64,000 bases of DNA from Yersinia pekkanenii (GCF_001152565.1 NZ_CQAZ01000016.1:40474-104473); one strand, 5' to 3'. Positions 47,272-56,570 are shown, counted from the first letter of the stretch. Notes: generated by a model from the sequence alone, not told the origin. Made by a program: numbers and translations.

Positions 47272-47504
47272 GCGTAGAACTACCATTTAAACCAGTAACT
47301 TACCGCATCAACTGCCGCTCACACGTCCCAAGATGCAAAAAGATGATAAATGTTGATACACGATGATAGGCTATGTAAGTCCCAATTGTGTCTCGCCTCA
47401 CCAGGCATCCAGCACAACCATCCACCGTACTAGTCTTGATAGGCATCCCTGCCCACCACCCCCCTACTCAATACTACCCTGCCGCTTTAAACGGATAATC
47501 CAAA

Positions 47505-47852
47505 TCACTCTGGCGCTACTGGCCACTCGATGTCAGGCGCTTTCGATACATCAACTTTAGTCAGCGCATAGCGATACTTTTGCCAGGCAGTCAGGCGCGG
47601 AACATCTTCTGCATCGATATAATCGCCATCTTTTGCGTCACGCATCGGATCAATGACTTCTGCTGCCTCTGCAATAAGTTCTGCCTTTTTATGCTGAGCC
47701 AATAAAATGAGTTCAGCATGAGTCGGCGGTGGATTAGTCATCAACATAGCGTCTTCTTCTGTGATTGATTCCAGTCCCTTTTTGATAAACTCATCTGCGC
47801 AGTCATCTTCATACGCATAGACTTCATTTTTCTTGTCTTTGTAGTATTTCAT
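47505..47852 (-). CDS. Tail fibre assembly protein
   Basis: About 115 residues: MKYYKDKKNEVYAYEDDCADEF at the start and the family-typical C-terminal WQKYRYALTKVD..APDIEWP place it in the Tfa/Caudo_TAP family, chaperones needed to fold or attach the tail fibre. Its ATG overlaps the fibre-gene stop by one base (TAATG). Last gene of the late operon; the tRNA-Lys fragment lies about 230 bases further. Confidence 0.88.
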   Translation of the reverse strand: MKYYKDKKNEVYAYEDDCADEFIKKGLESITEEDAMLMTNPPPTHAELILLAQHKKAELIAEAAEVIDPMRDAKDGDYIDAEDVPRLTAWQKYRYALTKVDVSKAPDIEWPVAPE

Positions 47853-49078
47853 TATCTCAGCTCCTTCCAAATCCCAATATTTCCGGACGCGTCAACGCGG
47901 TACGTATCATTCGGCATAACGATAAAAGTCGCGCTATGTTGTATGTACTCAGAGCCACCGCCGCGCGGAGAGACAATCGTGCCAGCAGAACCCGTTTGAC
48001 AATTTAAAGCGGCGTTGGGGCCATACTCAGTAGTAACAGCTACCATAATCGGCTTTCCCGTATTGTTTGTGTACCACGTTCCTGATGAGCGCGAAGGCAG
48101 GACGTTTGTCCATGACTGGCCGACTGCAAACTTAGAATATCTGGCGTCAAAGTTTGAATAATCCGTCGGTGTAACTGTTCCGCCCACATTTAAGGGCCTG
48201 GATGTTCCAATGGCAGTGGAGCTTACTGACATCGCGTAACCGCCCGAAACGTCATTCCACAAGTAAATCGAACCATTGGAATGTAGCCCAATCCCGACGC
48301 CTGCCGGGTTTGTAAATCCGCCATTTGCCGGGGTAAGAATGCAGCTTCTAAATCCGTTGGCCCCTAATGGCGCATCATGTGTGCCGTTGACTGTTAGCGG
48401 CCCGGACAACGTGCCACCAGTGAGGGGTAATGCTCCGACATCGGATGCAGCTATTGAGATATTCGCCGTCCCATCAAACGGCTTACCCGCTATCGTTCGT
48501 GCTGTAGCCAGTTTTGTCGCAGCAACAGCCGTGCCTGTTGTCGATAGCGCACCAATATTCGCTAAGCTTTCGGTCATTGCTGCCGCGCCAGCAGCTTTAA
48601 TTTCAGAAAGATTACTGGCAGTCTGTAATGCGCCATTCGCTCGGTTTACTGTTATTAATAAATTCAAATTTGTAATAGCAGCGAGTACAGCGCTTGGGCC
48701 TGCGGCGGCAATTTCAGAGAGGTTATTGATGGTTTGTAGATATGTGCCCACACCCTCTTTGCGCCACACACCGATATCTAATGTACCAGTGGGTTCTACC
48801 CCGGTATTTTCTGACAATGCAATATAGCTATTACCGCCATGATTGACCCTTGCCCCTGCCTGGTAGGGCGCATCGGTAAACCAAATCAACTGCCCAAGGT
48901 TTTGCAATTCTTGTAAGGCTAAATCCACTCGGTTATGCCACCAATTTTCCCACTTGGCTTCAGGGGGATCTTCCGATGCACCACCCGCCCAGCCTCGGGC
49001 AATCAGTCCATCGCCGGGGCGTTCAAATTGTGCAGGAAAGTTGGCCCACGGCTGGTTGAAACTATCATTTCTTGCCAT
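47852..49078 (-). CDS. Phage tail fibre protein
   Basis: 408 residues. The N-terminal 110 residues form a virion-attachment and carbohydrate-module-like part (IWFTDAPYQAGARVNHGGNSYIAL). Repeats follow (NLSEIAAAGPSAVLAAI and NLSEIKAAGAAAMTESL), then the phage tail-collar phrase KLATARTIAGKPFDGTANISI. The C-terminus is a small beta-rich receptor-binding domain. GGAG five bases upstream supports the start. Followed directly by its assembly chaperone. Confidence 0.88.
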   Translation of the reverse strand: MARNDSFNQPWANFPAQFERPGDGLIARGWAGGASEDPPEAKWENWWHNRVDLALQELQNLGQLIWFTDAPYQAGARVNHGGNSYIALSENTGVEPTGTLDIGVWRKEGVGTYLQTINNLSEIAAAGPSAVLAAITNLNLLITVNRANGALQTASNLSEIKAAGAAAMTESLANIGALSTTGTAVAATKLATARTIAGKPFDGTANISIAASDVGALPLTGGTLSGPLTVNGTHDAPLGANGFRSCILTPANGGFTNPAGVGIGLHSNGSIYLWNDVSGGYAMSVSSTAIGTSRPLNVGGTVTPTDYSNFDARYSKFAVGQSWTNVLPSRSSGTWYTNNTGKPIMVAVTTEYGPNAALNCQTGSAGTIVSPRGGGSEYIQHSATFIVMPNDTYRVDASGNIGIWKELR

Positions 49079-49091
49079 ATATTTACTCCAA

Positions 49092-49736
49092 TTAGATATA
49101 AGCGCCTATGCCATATGGCTGAGCGTCGAATGTGCCTTTATAGGCAAATGGATGATGGTTAAATCTTATTAGCTTTGCGTTAACACCTTGAGGCCGCGGA
49201 ATTAAATCAAAAAGCTCAATTAAAACTAAAATATTTGCAGGTATCTTTTCATTAACCCATATTGTTTTAATGGTCATATCCTGACCATCTATCACTACTG
49301 AATTAACATTTAATATATAATCAACAGCAACTTTAATATCATCTATGGTTGCTATAGAGTTATTTTTTTGTATTTTTGCTTTAATAACGACTCGATACAT
49401 GAAATCAGATAGAGGGACCATTCTCACTGATTCATTTATTGGTTTATATGGAGCGACATCATAAGGCTGAGCACCTCCTGTTCCATTATATGCAAATACA
49501 AACACAAAATCACTTCTGATTAGCGGCCTGTAAGGAAATCCAGCGATTCTCCCGCAGATATCTAACTGATCACCTTCTGCATTATCTATATCAAGCAATT
49601 CATTTATTTTATAAATCTGATCCTCAATCGAGTGCTGGGCAATATCAGGTAATGACTTTATCCACTTAATCAGATTCGGAGAGTTTTTGTATCGCCAGTA
49701 AACTCTAGATAATGCTTTTTTGTTATGGTCATACAT
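49092..49736 (-). CDS. Phage baseplate wedge/tail protein, DUF2612 type
   Basis: 214 residues, related to DUF2612 phage proteins (SIEDQIYKINELLDIDNAEGDQLDICGRIAGFPYRPL), which stand between the baseplate J protein and the tail fibre in small myoviruses and correspond in place to P2 gpI. The C-terminal repeat-like phrase FDAQPYGIGAY echoes GAQPYDVAPY earlier in the same protein. It overlaps the baseplate J gene by 8 bases. Confidence 0.75.
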   Translation of the reverse strand: MYDHNKKALSRVYWRYKNSPNLIKWIKSLPDIAQHSIEDQIYKINELLDIDNAEGDQLDICGRIAGFPYRPLIRSDFVFVFAYNGTGGAQPYDVAPYKPINESVRMVPLSDFMYRVVIKAKIQKNNSIATIDDIKVAVDYILNVNSVVIDGQDMTIKTIWVNEKIPANILVLIELFDLIPRPQGVNAKLIRFNHHPFAYKGTFDAQPYGIGAYI

Positions 49737-50928
49737 AAGCCACCTCTATATTTTCCGTAGAGAAAACGCCTAACTGGTTAAATCTGACGTCAACAACTGT
49801 ATGTGTCACATCATTAGGTATTTTCCCAACAAGAATAGAGTTGACAAAGCCATCATTGGATACAATATAGTTTAATGGTGTAAATATACGACCTGCTCCA
49901 ACATTCTCACCTATTTTAAATCCCGTCTTTGCAAATCCGCTTGTCTCGTTAAATCCATAATTCGCATAATCAACTATTGCTTGCTTTATTTCGTCGTCAT
50001 TAAATCTATTATTACTTGATATTTCAACCTTGACATATATCGTAATAAACTCAGGCCGATAGAAAGTAATACTTATTGGATTCCCGCCCGGAGTGACGGT
50101 GTCTATTGCTATCTTATTTGGGAATGAGTTATATCGATTTAATCCGCATCCTGGGTTTTTCTTTGTTGCTATAGCAAGAGAGATGCTTTCAACCTCCCCG
50201 CCATCCACAAATATTGCCATCGAGTGGCCGAACACCCCATTTTCATCAGTCAGACTGTCTTCATTTTCGTAAATTCTAGCTTGCTTGACGCTATCAATAT
50301 TGGCTAATGATGCATAAATATTGTCTATCTGATTTGATCCGGGGAGCGCAACAGACTCGTTCCGGCGAATACGAAACGCATCATTACTTTCTTCACTTAA
50401 GCCGATTGATGCCGGAGCATCATTAGTAACTGCTGTAACCCCGCCAACGGGTGAGGCGATGATTGTTAAATTGTTACTATTAGCTGCAAGCCCTCCCATA
50501 TCCATGCATGTTACGTTTACCTTAACTGTTCCAGTGCCGCCAATCGTAGTATCAACATCCGTCGCCCATAGCGTGTTTGTTACGCGGTTTCTAACCAGAG
50601 TACCTTTCGGGATAGGCGTCAGATCTGCACCACTAAAAGTAACCGTCGCTGTCGAGTGTGTCGCGTCTTGTCTCTTTATTCCTGCGAATGCGGCAATACG
50701 GTCAAGTTGCTGTCCAATTGCTGAGTTTGGGTCGGCTGAATGATATGAATTAACGACAGCTTCATCTATGTTCGCCAGTGTTTCGCACCACGCAGCAATA
50801 GCAAGTCCGTCAGGAGACTCAGGATTAATATTCCACCCATCATCTATATCAAGATAGCGCTGGCGCATAGCGTCAAGATACTCACTCAGCGTTGTTCCTA
50901 TTACCCCATGTTTTGTTATTTCTGCCAT
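49729..50928 (-). CDS. Baseplate J-like protein
   Basis: 399 residues, baseplate J/gp47 family. Typical features: N-terminal ...PDGLAIAAWCETLANIDEAVVNSYHSADPNSAIGQQLDRIAAFAGI, the central QIDNIYASLANIDSVKQARIYEN and the C-terminal barrel. It forms the baseplate wedge around the hub. Start overlaps the preceding gene's stop (TAATG). Confidence 0.9.
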   Translation of the reverse strand: MAEITKHGVIGTTLSEYLDAMRQRYLDIDDGWNINPESPDGLAIAAWCETLANIDEAVVNSYHSADPNSAIGQQLDRIAAFAGIKRQDATHSTATVTFSGADLTPIPKGTLVRNRVTNTLWATDVDTTIGGTGTVKVNVTCMDMGGLAANSNNLTIIASPVGGVTAVTNDAPASIGLSEESNDAFRIRRNESVALPGSNQIDNIYASLANIDSVKQARIYENEDSLTDENGVFGHSMAIFVDGGEVESISLAIATKKNPGCGLNRYNSFPNKIAIDTVTPGGNPISITFYRPEFITIYVKVEISSNNRFNDDEIKQAIVDYANYGFNETSGFAKTGFKIGENVGAGRIFTPLNYIVSNDGFVNSILVGKIPNDVTHTVVDVRFNQLGVFSTENIEVAYV

Positions 50929-51278
50929 TAAATAATTTCCTCATCAAACAAAAATTCGAATTGTTCGTTATTTATGTCAATCAGCGAGGCATAAATGGTT
51001 ATTTTTCTCGTCTGCATATCTGCGTTAAACTCAAACCTTGTCAGCCCCATTACGCCGGGAGTGGTAATGATTCTCTCTTTGATGTTAGCAGCGGCAATAT
51101 CGAGAGACGTTTTACCCAAAATACTTTGAAACCACGGCGTCCCTTCCGTCATATTTAGAAAGTATTCGCCGAGGAATAATTTAAGTCGGCAAATAACTGC
51201 CTGCCGGGTGGATTCTTTGCCGACTGCAAAGTGATCACCGTGTGTAACAATGTCGCCATCTTTGAAGTTACGGATCAT
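50928..51278 (-). CDS. Baseplate wedge protein, gp25-like position
   Basis: 116 residues. RLKLFLGEYFLNMTEGTPWFQSILGK and the following strand pattern fit the small baseplate protein that precedes baseplate J in myoviruses (gp25/W-like role). Overlaps both neighbours by one base (TAATG). The functional name rests on gene order and size as much as on sequence. Confidence 0.7.
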   Translation of the reverse strand: MIRNFKDGDIVTHGDHFAVGKESTRQAVICRLKLFLGEYFLNMTEGTPWFQSILGKTSLDIAAANIKERIITTPGVMGLTRFEFNADMQTRKITIYASLIDINNEQFEFLFDEEII

Positions 51279-51964
51279 TATTTTGGCCTCTCAGTACTTC
51301 CATTACCATTTTGGACGCCGCCGTGGACGTGGCTCTCAAAATCTATACTGCCAACTTTCAACCCACCGCTTTGCACTTCAGTAGAGCCATTGAGTGTTGT
51401 TGTTGAATTGCTAGTGAAGTTAACGCCGTTATAAATCATGCCGTCAGCGGTCAGAGATAGTTTGGAACCGCCCACTGATAACGTTATTCCACCGTCGTTC
51501 ATGTGAAATAAAACGCTCCCGTCTTTATTGCTCATCCCTACACCTGAAACGGGCAATCCGGGAATGACAGTTTGCATAGAGCGGTAGCCAGGTGAGAAAA
51601 ATGCATCTTCAGGCGCGAACATTCTCATTTCGTGCGGAGCTACTGGGCCACCCTGATCAATCCATGTATCGATAGCGCGGTGGCTAAAATGAATTAACCC
51701 TTCGGTGCCTGCTGGTAACTCATGAAATACTGACCAATTTCCCGAACCAGAAAAATTAACGGGGACATTAGTTATTACTGGGATAGTTACAAATGACTCA
51801 CCTATTTTTCGCTGAATACCACATTCGATCTGTGCTCGCTGATTTGATGAGTTGTAAGATATTATCTTTCCGGGCAAGCAGACCATGATGGGTGACAGTG
51901 CGGAACGCTTAACTTCATTCATCGCCGCCAGCATGGGGTTTAATTTAGAGTCACTGTGTGCCAC
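51278..51964 (-). CDS. Gp138-type membrane-puncturing spike protein
   Basis: About 228 residues. N-terminal OB-fold-like domain (LPGKIISYNSSNQRAQIECGIQR; PVNFSGSGNWSVFHELPAGTEGLIHFSHRAID) followed by a beta-helical spike part (LFHMNDGGITLSVGGSKLSLTADGMIYNG) ending ...HVHGGVQNGNGST, a His-rich tip as in phage spikes. GTG at 51964 is chosen because GGGAGGGG stands six bases upstream; the open frame from 52030 lacks a ribosome site and would overlap the hub gene by 80 bases. Confidence 0.82.
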   Translation of the reverse strand: MAHSDSKLNPMLAAMNEVKRSALSPIMVCLPGKIISYNSSNQRAQIECGIQRKIGESFVTIPVITNVPVNFSGSGNWSVFHELPAGTEGLIHFSHRAIDTWIDQGGPVAPHEMRMFAPEDAFFSPGYRSMQTVIPGLPVSGVGMSNKDGSVLFHMNDGGITLSVGGSKLSLTADGMIYNGVNFTSNSTTTLNGSTEVQSGGLKVGSIDFESHVHGGVQNGNGSTERPK

Positions 51965-52841
51965 TTGCTGCCCCTCCCGTCTGTAAAAATGACTTTGTCG
52001 TGGTTTTCCACTCATCATGATAAAAGTCACCGTTATGAGAAATGCTCAATACTGTAAACTGCCCCTTGGATATAAGCTCTCTATATGGGGTGTTATACAT
52101 GTCGCTAAAATTAAACTGGTCATGTGTCCGGTATATTTTAATTTCATCTGCTGGCTTTATAAGATGGTTTAATTTCACGTCTACTTCGAGAGATTGGAGA
52201 TAAAACCTCGGTATTCCTTCCATACCATTATTCTGAGATATTTCATGAATAACGTGCGATCTTGATGCGCCATGGCGAGTAATGACCAGCTTCGACCCAT
52301 CAAAGTAATGACTGAAATCATAATTTCCAGATAATTCAATTAAAAAGTCTTTTGAGTTAACGCACCGTGTTTTACCCTTTATAGCCAGTGGTAAGTCAGA
52401 AAAATCGCCAATTATTTCCAATGATAGCCCAAGTGTTTCAGCCGTATCACTAATCATGTCTAGGACTGGCGTATTCTCTCCCCACGATTTTGAGATAAAG
52501 GCATTCTCTCTGTTTCTAAAAAGGGCGCGACAATAAAAACGAATGTACGTATTTACACCATCACGCCCGGTTTCAAAGTTATTTATCTGCCCATGAAATA
52601 TAACGCCAATATCATCATTGTATCCTGCTGATAGTGTTATGGAGTCATATTCCCTGTATATGCGGCTTCTTGTTTCTTGAGAGACCCCATAAATGGTTAT
52701 TCGACCAAGCGCATCATGATTGTTTGGTATACCCTCTATGCCGAAAGTTATTTGCATTGGTGGTGAAAATGTCAAATCCTCACCACCTCCACTTGATTTA
52801 ATCGTTAGCTTATAGTTTCTACCAAACAATTCTCCACTCAT
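51951..52841 (-). CDS. Baseplate hub protein (late-control-D/gp27-like)
   Basis: About 296 residues. RNYKLTIKSSGGGEDLTFSPPMQITFGIEGIP at the start and ...GVSQETRSRIYREYDSITLSAGY resemble T4 gp27/P2 gpD-type hub domains. Gene order (plug protein, hub, spike, wedge) supports the role. The ATG at 52841 overlaps the plug gene's stop as ATGA; the in-frame ATG at 52853 is less likely. Confidence 0.72.
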   Translation of the reverse strand: MSGELFGRNYKLTIKSSGGGEDLTFSPPMQITFGIEGIPNNHDALGRITIYGVSQETRSRIYREYDSITLSAGYNDDIGVIFHGQINNFETGRDGVNTYIRFYCRALFRNRENAFISKSWGENTPVLDMISDTAETLGLSLEIIGDFSDLPLAIKGKTRCVNSKDFLIELSGNYDFSHYFDGSKLVITRHGASRSHVIHEISQNNGMEGIPRFYLQSLEVDVKLNHLIKPADEIKIYRTHDQFNFSDMYNTPYRELISKGQFTVLSISHNGDFYHDEWKTTTKSFLQTGGAASGTQ

Positions 52842-53125
52842 TGCGGATACCATTTTAATTTATTATTAACGCCCAAGTTGGCGATTGTGGCTGATTCCCC
52901 ATCCAGTGATATTTTCCCAATATTGGTATTAATGCCTGATAGCAAATCAATACCTACGTGCAATGCACGACCTAGTGCTATTGGGGTTCCATTTGCATCA
53001 TGAATATCGACAGTAAAATACCCGTACCGAGTAAGCCACCGCAAATAGAACCAGAGATTAAAATCACCTACGGTTACTGTTAATTTTTGATAAGCCAGTC
53101 CATTAGTTAGAGGGATAATTTTCAT
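52838..53125 (-). CDS. Small baseplate plug protein
   Basis: 95 residues: YQKLTVTVGDFNLWFYLRWLTRYGYFTVDIHD and GRALHVGIDLLSG are characteristic of the small baseplate plug family seen in Pam3-type and related myoviruses. Overlaps both neighbours by 4 bases. Confidence 0.72.
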   Translation of the reverse strand: MKIIPLTNGLAYQKLTVTVGDFNLWFYLRWLTRYGYFTVDIHDANGTPIALGRALHVGIDLLSGINTNIGKISLDGESATIANLGVNNKLKWYPQ

Positions 53126-53769
53126 TGAGCTATCACCTCTCCTCTATTAACTATAGATTGCCCTTGAGTTGTTGCGCTATCATTCGCTGGGAGATTAGCG
53201 TTGTTAATTTCTGCTTTGCTATTTTTATTGATAATAACCAGTTGTCTCATTTCAACAACCAGCTCAAGCCCAACTTCATTCTCTTTATTGGTTTCTTGTC
53301 GAGTGCTGGTTATGATCATGTTGGTATAGCTGCCTTTTGAACTTACAACAGTCATAACGGCGCTTTCCCGCTGCTTGCTACGAATTGCCTCAAGTACAGT
53401 CACGGAGCGTTTTGATGAAGCAGTTGAAGCAATCCCAAGGCCAATGGATGCGCCAAGACCCGCCAGCGCTGCCGCACCACCAGATAGCATAGATGTGGCT
53501 ATTCCCGCCGTAATACCAGCCCCAATGCCAAGCACTCCAGATAACTCACCCGCCTCCGCCATCAGTGTTTTTATCGGGTTATCTGAGACACTTACGGTCA
53601 TGGTCAGGTACATAGGGCGAGTTACCGCGTTATCATTAGCCGTGCTGGCGTTCTCAAGCGGATATTCGCTAACATCGGTCTGTAGTTCGCTGCTTTCTTC
53701 CAAAATTGCGTCAAAAAAAATCCCGCCGATGTCTGGGCGGGTTTTAGTAAATATGCCGACAATACTCAT
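53122..53769 (-). CDS. Dit-like baseplate protein
   Basis: 215 residues. FFDAILEESSELQTDVSEYPLE, the MYLTMTVSVSDNP strand and SVTVLEAIRSKQRESAVMTVVSS fit the Dit-like N-terminal domain of phage tail/baseplate hub proteins. A Gly/Ala-rich hydrophobic stretch (about 75-115) is inserted in the middle, which is unusual and looks like a flexible or membrane-active loop. Overlaps the tape-measure gene by 4 bases. Confidence 0.75.
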   Translation of the reverse strand: MSIVGIFTKTRPDIGGIFFDAILEESSELQTDVSEYPLENASTANDNAVTRPMYLTMTVSVSDNPIKTLMAEAGELSGVLGIGAGITAGIATSMLSGGAAALAGLGASIGLGIASTASSKRSVTVLEAIRSKQRESAVMTVVSSKGSYTNMIITSTRQETNKENEVGLELVVEMRQLVIINKNSKAEINNANLPANDSATTQGQSIVNRGEVIAQ

Positions 53770-55514
53770 TGTGAATTTGTCCTTACTGAAAGGGCCAGTT
53801 CGTTACATGCATCACCGAGGCATTCCTCAACAATAGAGCGTGTCTTTTCGGCATCACCCGCTTCATTTATCGTGATGACGGGCGCAAGTGTTATCTTCGT
53901 TAGGGTGCCGCTAGCAGACCCACTATGGCGCTGTGGCTCTGGAGGCGTATTGCGGCGAGAATAATAGCTCTCCATCTCCTCTGGGCTGCGTGTGGGCTGA
54001 GCATAACGGGATGATGGGAGCGACGCCCACTCGTTACCCAGTCCGGCTGTAGCTGAGCTGAAATCTCCGTTTGCGACGTTATCAAGTTGCCCACGTCGAT
54101 TTATCAGGTATATCGCCGCCAAGTCCTGGCTTTCAGGCGAGAAGTCAGTTAACCCAAGCGCATTGGCTGCGCTATCCCATGTCTGCCGAGTAAATTGATA
54201 GCGACCTGCTGCCGAAGTTAGGTTGTTCTTCCCGTCTGTTTGTTTGAATGGCATTAATTCTCGTGGATGATCGGTATTGTCTGAGAACTGCCCCCCGCCA
54301 AATTTTGTGTTATATCCACTATTGGGGTATTTATCTGTACCTTCAGCTTTGGCTATCACATCAAGATAATGCAACACATTTGGATCATTACGATATTGTT
54401 CCATGTCGCGCACTGATGCCGTGGGTTTATGTGCGCTTTGCCCTCGCTGTACAGGCTCACTAGCAACTGGAGCTAGCGGGTCGAGCGATCTGTCACCCTG
54501 CTTCCGGTTTGCCCAAGAGTTTTCGATACCCAGCCACTTCAACCCATCGCCTACACCGCGCTTCGCATGGCGGGTGTTGTAGTCCCATGATGATTTTGCA
54601 CTATTAGCAATATTTTCTCTGTCGTCATACAAATACTCCGCATATGCAGCAGCACCGACTATAGGTAGGTATTTAAGAAACATTCGCCCGCCTTTCTCCA
54701 TAACTCGTATGGCTACCAATGCCCCAATACCTTTAGCCATTAACTCTAGTAAAGGTATCGCCTCATTGAACTCCTCAACAATCCCTTGCTTATTATCAAC
54801 AAGCCAGCTATCAGCTCGCTTTACCAATGCAGTGATACTTTCAGTAAGTGGGCCGCTTAATTCACTAGCCAATCCATTTACGTTAGTTGTTAGCTTTAAA
54901 AGCGCGTCATTGTAGTCATCAGCTATTTTTATAGCCTCAGGGGTTATTTGTTGACCGCGCTTGTTGTAATCATCAAATTGCTGGTTTACCCACTGAGGGC
55001 CATTAGATAAAACATCTTGATCAACAGGCGTCAACGCCATACCTTGTCCAAACATCCTCTTCTGGTCAGCATTCATGCCTTGCATGGCTTTTGATGTCCA
55101 CATCATTGCTTCGTGTGGGTTTGTGATGTTAATTAAGTCATAAGGATTTATGCCAGCCTGCCTTAGAGCTTTTTCATCAATTTGACCTGCCTTTGCTTTG
55201 TCGCGCAGATTATTAAATTTCTCTATCGCGCCCATGGCATCCTGAACTTTCCCACCCATTTGTTCATATGCAAATCCCCAGCGAAGGACATTATTTGGGT
55301 CAATAATATTACGGCGAGAAAAACGGTCTATTTCAGAAACGAACCCGGCAAACTGTCTCGTTAATTTATCAAAACCAAAACCAGCAGTTATCGATGCTGC
55401 AAGCTGAAGCATATTATCGGTTACGCCTTTAAATGCTGAATTAGCATCATCAAAACTTTTCTTATCGGTTTCCAATCCAAGGGAAACAAGTAAGGAATCA
55501 ATTGTTTCTGACAT
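53766..55514 (-). CDS. Tape measure protein with lambda-R-like lytic transglycosylase domain
   Basis: 582 residues. The N-terminal 300 or so are helical with hydrophobic stretches (LQLAASITAGFGFDKLT; LLELMAKGIGALVAIRV). Residues about 381-505 are homologous in pattern to the phage lambda R endolysin: FLD/YLDVIAKAEGTD with catalytic Glu at about 391, GGQFSDNTDHPREL, SAAGRYQFTRQTWD, LGLTDFSPESQDLAAI and NEWASLP. It sets tail length and probably opens peptidoglycan during DNA injection. The ATG at 55514 has GAGG five bases upstream. It is short for a tape measure, so a short tail is expected. Confidence 0.85.
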   Translation of the reverse strand: MSETIDSLLVSLGLETDKKSFDDANSAFKGVTDNMLQLAASITAGFGFDKLTRQFAGFVSEIDRFSRRNIIDPNNVLRWGFAYEQMGGKVQDAMGAIEKFNNLRDKAKAGQIDEKALRQAGINPYDLINITNPHEAMMWTSKAMQGMNADQKRMFGQGMALTPVDQDVLSNGPQWVNQQFDDYNKRGQQITPEAIKIADDYNDALLKLTTNVNGLASELSGPLTESITALVKRADSWLVDNKQGIVEEFNEAIPLLELMAKGIGALVAIRVMEKGGRMFLKYLPIVGAAAYAEYLYDDRENIANSAKSSWDYNTRHAKRGVGDGLKWLGIENSWANRKQGDRSLDPLAPVASEPVQRGQSAHKPTASVRDMEQYRNDPNVLHYLDVIAKAEGTDKYPNSGYNTKFGGGQFSDNTDHPRELMPFKQTDGKNNLTSAAGRYQFTRQTWDSAANALGLTDFSPESQDLAAIYLINRRGQLDNVANGDFSSATAGLGNEWASLPSSRYAQPTRSPEEMESYYSRRNTPPEPQRHSGSASGTLTKITLAPVITINEAGDAEKTRSIVEECLGDACNELALSVRTNSQ

Positions 55515-55536
55515 ATAAACCTCGTTGTATAGGCGT

Positions 55537-55560
55537 AAAAAAACCCGCACTTAGCGGGTT
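55537..55560 (-). terminator. Intrinsic terminator between cargo genes and tape measure gene
   Basis: Minus strand: AACCCGC-TAAGT-GCGGGTT followed by seven T in total. It ends some 25 bases before the tape-measure ATG, i.e. it insulates the late tail genes from the block to the right. Confidence 0.85.
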
Positions 55561-55644
55561 CCTTGAGTCTGCTGGCATAATTATTAGTGTGTTATTTTTC
55601 TGTATTGAAACGCTGTCAAAGCCCACATTCCAAAATCAATCCAT

Positions 55645-56151
55645 TCAATAATCGGCACCTTCGATTAGTATTATCAAATCTGTTAACGAGTGAGGGTGGC
55701 ATTTGCAATTGGCTTCCCATAAGCTAGGGAAATTAACTGATATAGGATATCGTTTATCTTTATTTTTCTTGCACCAATCACAACATCGATGGTCTATAAT
55801 TACTGACACTTTATACATTTCCGCACCACATGAAATTAATTTATTATATCGATTAATTATGGCACTTCTTGCTCTTGCTCTATGGTATATACCATCAATG
55901 ATAGCATTCTGTTTTTTTATTGTTGTAGTATCAACGCTAGGATGAATAAATTTAAACAATTCCATCTTTTTATCTTTGGCCCTACACTCATCAGTGTAAA
56001 ATTTAACAAGCGCATTCTCTCCTCTATTATCAAAATCAGGACTACGTAACACCTCTTCAACCAGAAACGGCTTAATATCTAAAATTGTCGAGGGTATTTT
56101 ATCCTTAACTAATCTCCTGTTTTTTTTCTTAAACAACCATCCCAGCAACAT
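55645..56151 (-). CDS. Hypothetical phage protein with Mu-F-like cysteine motif
   Basis: About 168 residues, lysine-rich N-terminus with a short hydrophobic start (MLLGWLFKKKN). The C-terminal part ...IIDHRCCDWCKKNKDKRYPI...ANCKCHPHS has the Cys-x2-Cys ... Cys-x-Cys pattern found at the end of Mu gpF-like head proteins and some toxin domains, probably zinc binding. Function unknown. A G-rich ribosome site precedes the ATG. AT-rich, and followed by a strong terminator, so it belongs to the cargo block and not to the tail genes. Confidence 0.6.
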   Translation of the reverse strand: MLLGWLFKKKNRRLVKDKIPSTILDIKPFLVEEVLRSPDFDNRGENALVKFYTDECRAKDKKMELFKFIHPSVDTTTIKKQNAIIDGIYHRARARSAIINRYNKLISCGAEMYKVSVIIDHRCCDWCKKNKDKRYPISVNFPSLWEANCKCHPHSLTDLIILIEGADY

Positions 56152-56223
56152 CACTAACCCCCCCACACAATTTACAAGTGGAAATATCCTACCATCGGTT
56201 GACGCCTAGATCACGCAGCATGG

Positions 56224-56469
56224 CTACCTTTTATCCGCACCTTTTTTAAGCCTTTCTACCTCATTCTCTAATACGGCAATCCGTTCAGCAATGCTTGCCA
56301 TATCTAGTGGTTTGACATCTTTGTTCTTTTCTACCCATGCCTCTATTGCTGCGACCATTTCAGCATTTGCCGATCTGCCATTAACGTCAGCTAGTTCAGC
56401 CACCCTTTCCTTAAGATTGAGTGGCAGTCGCAAGTTAACCTGTGGGTGCTTATATGCTCTTTCAGACAT
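56224..56469 (-). CDS. Mnt-like ribbon-helix-helix repressor
   Basis: 81 residues. HPQVNLRLPLNLKERVAELADVNGRSANAEMVAAIEAWVEK has the beta-strand and helix pattern of P22 Mnt/Arc (NGRS-x-N-x-E signature), followed by a C-terminal coiled coil (IAERIAVLENEVERLKKG) that could tetramerise it, as in Mnt. Divergent from a second small RHH gene and an antirepressor, the arrangement of P22 immI. Expected to repress the antirepressor gene. Confidence 0.82.
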   Translation of the reverse strand: MSERAYKHPQVNLRLPLNLKERVAELADVNGRSANAEMVAAIEAWVEKNKDVKPLDMASIAERIAVLENEVERLKKGADKR

Positions 56470-56477
56470 GATTACCC

Positions 56478-56550
56478 CTCTATATTTCCTATAGAGTAGA
56501 TGCGTACCTATTGACTATCAATACATACCTAAATACTATGTATGCGTACC
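56478..56550. promoter_or_regulatory. Operator region of the immI-like module
   Basis: Between the divergent RHH genes: a palindrome CTCTATATTTCCTATAGAG at 56478-56496, and TGCGTACC repeated at 56501-56508 and 56543-56550, with a related ATACATACC between them. These are natural binding sites for the two RHH proteins and overlap the likely divergent promoters. Confidence 0.65.
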
Positions 56551-56570
56551 AACTACATAGGAGTGAAGAA

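Noticed and set aside
47226..47300. A functional tRNA-Lys gene
   Set aside because: The 5' acceptor strand and D arm are missing and the bases left of the anticodon loop do not pair; it is a 3' fragment only.
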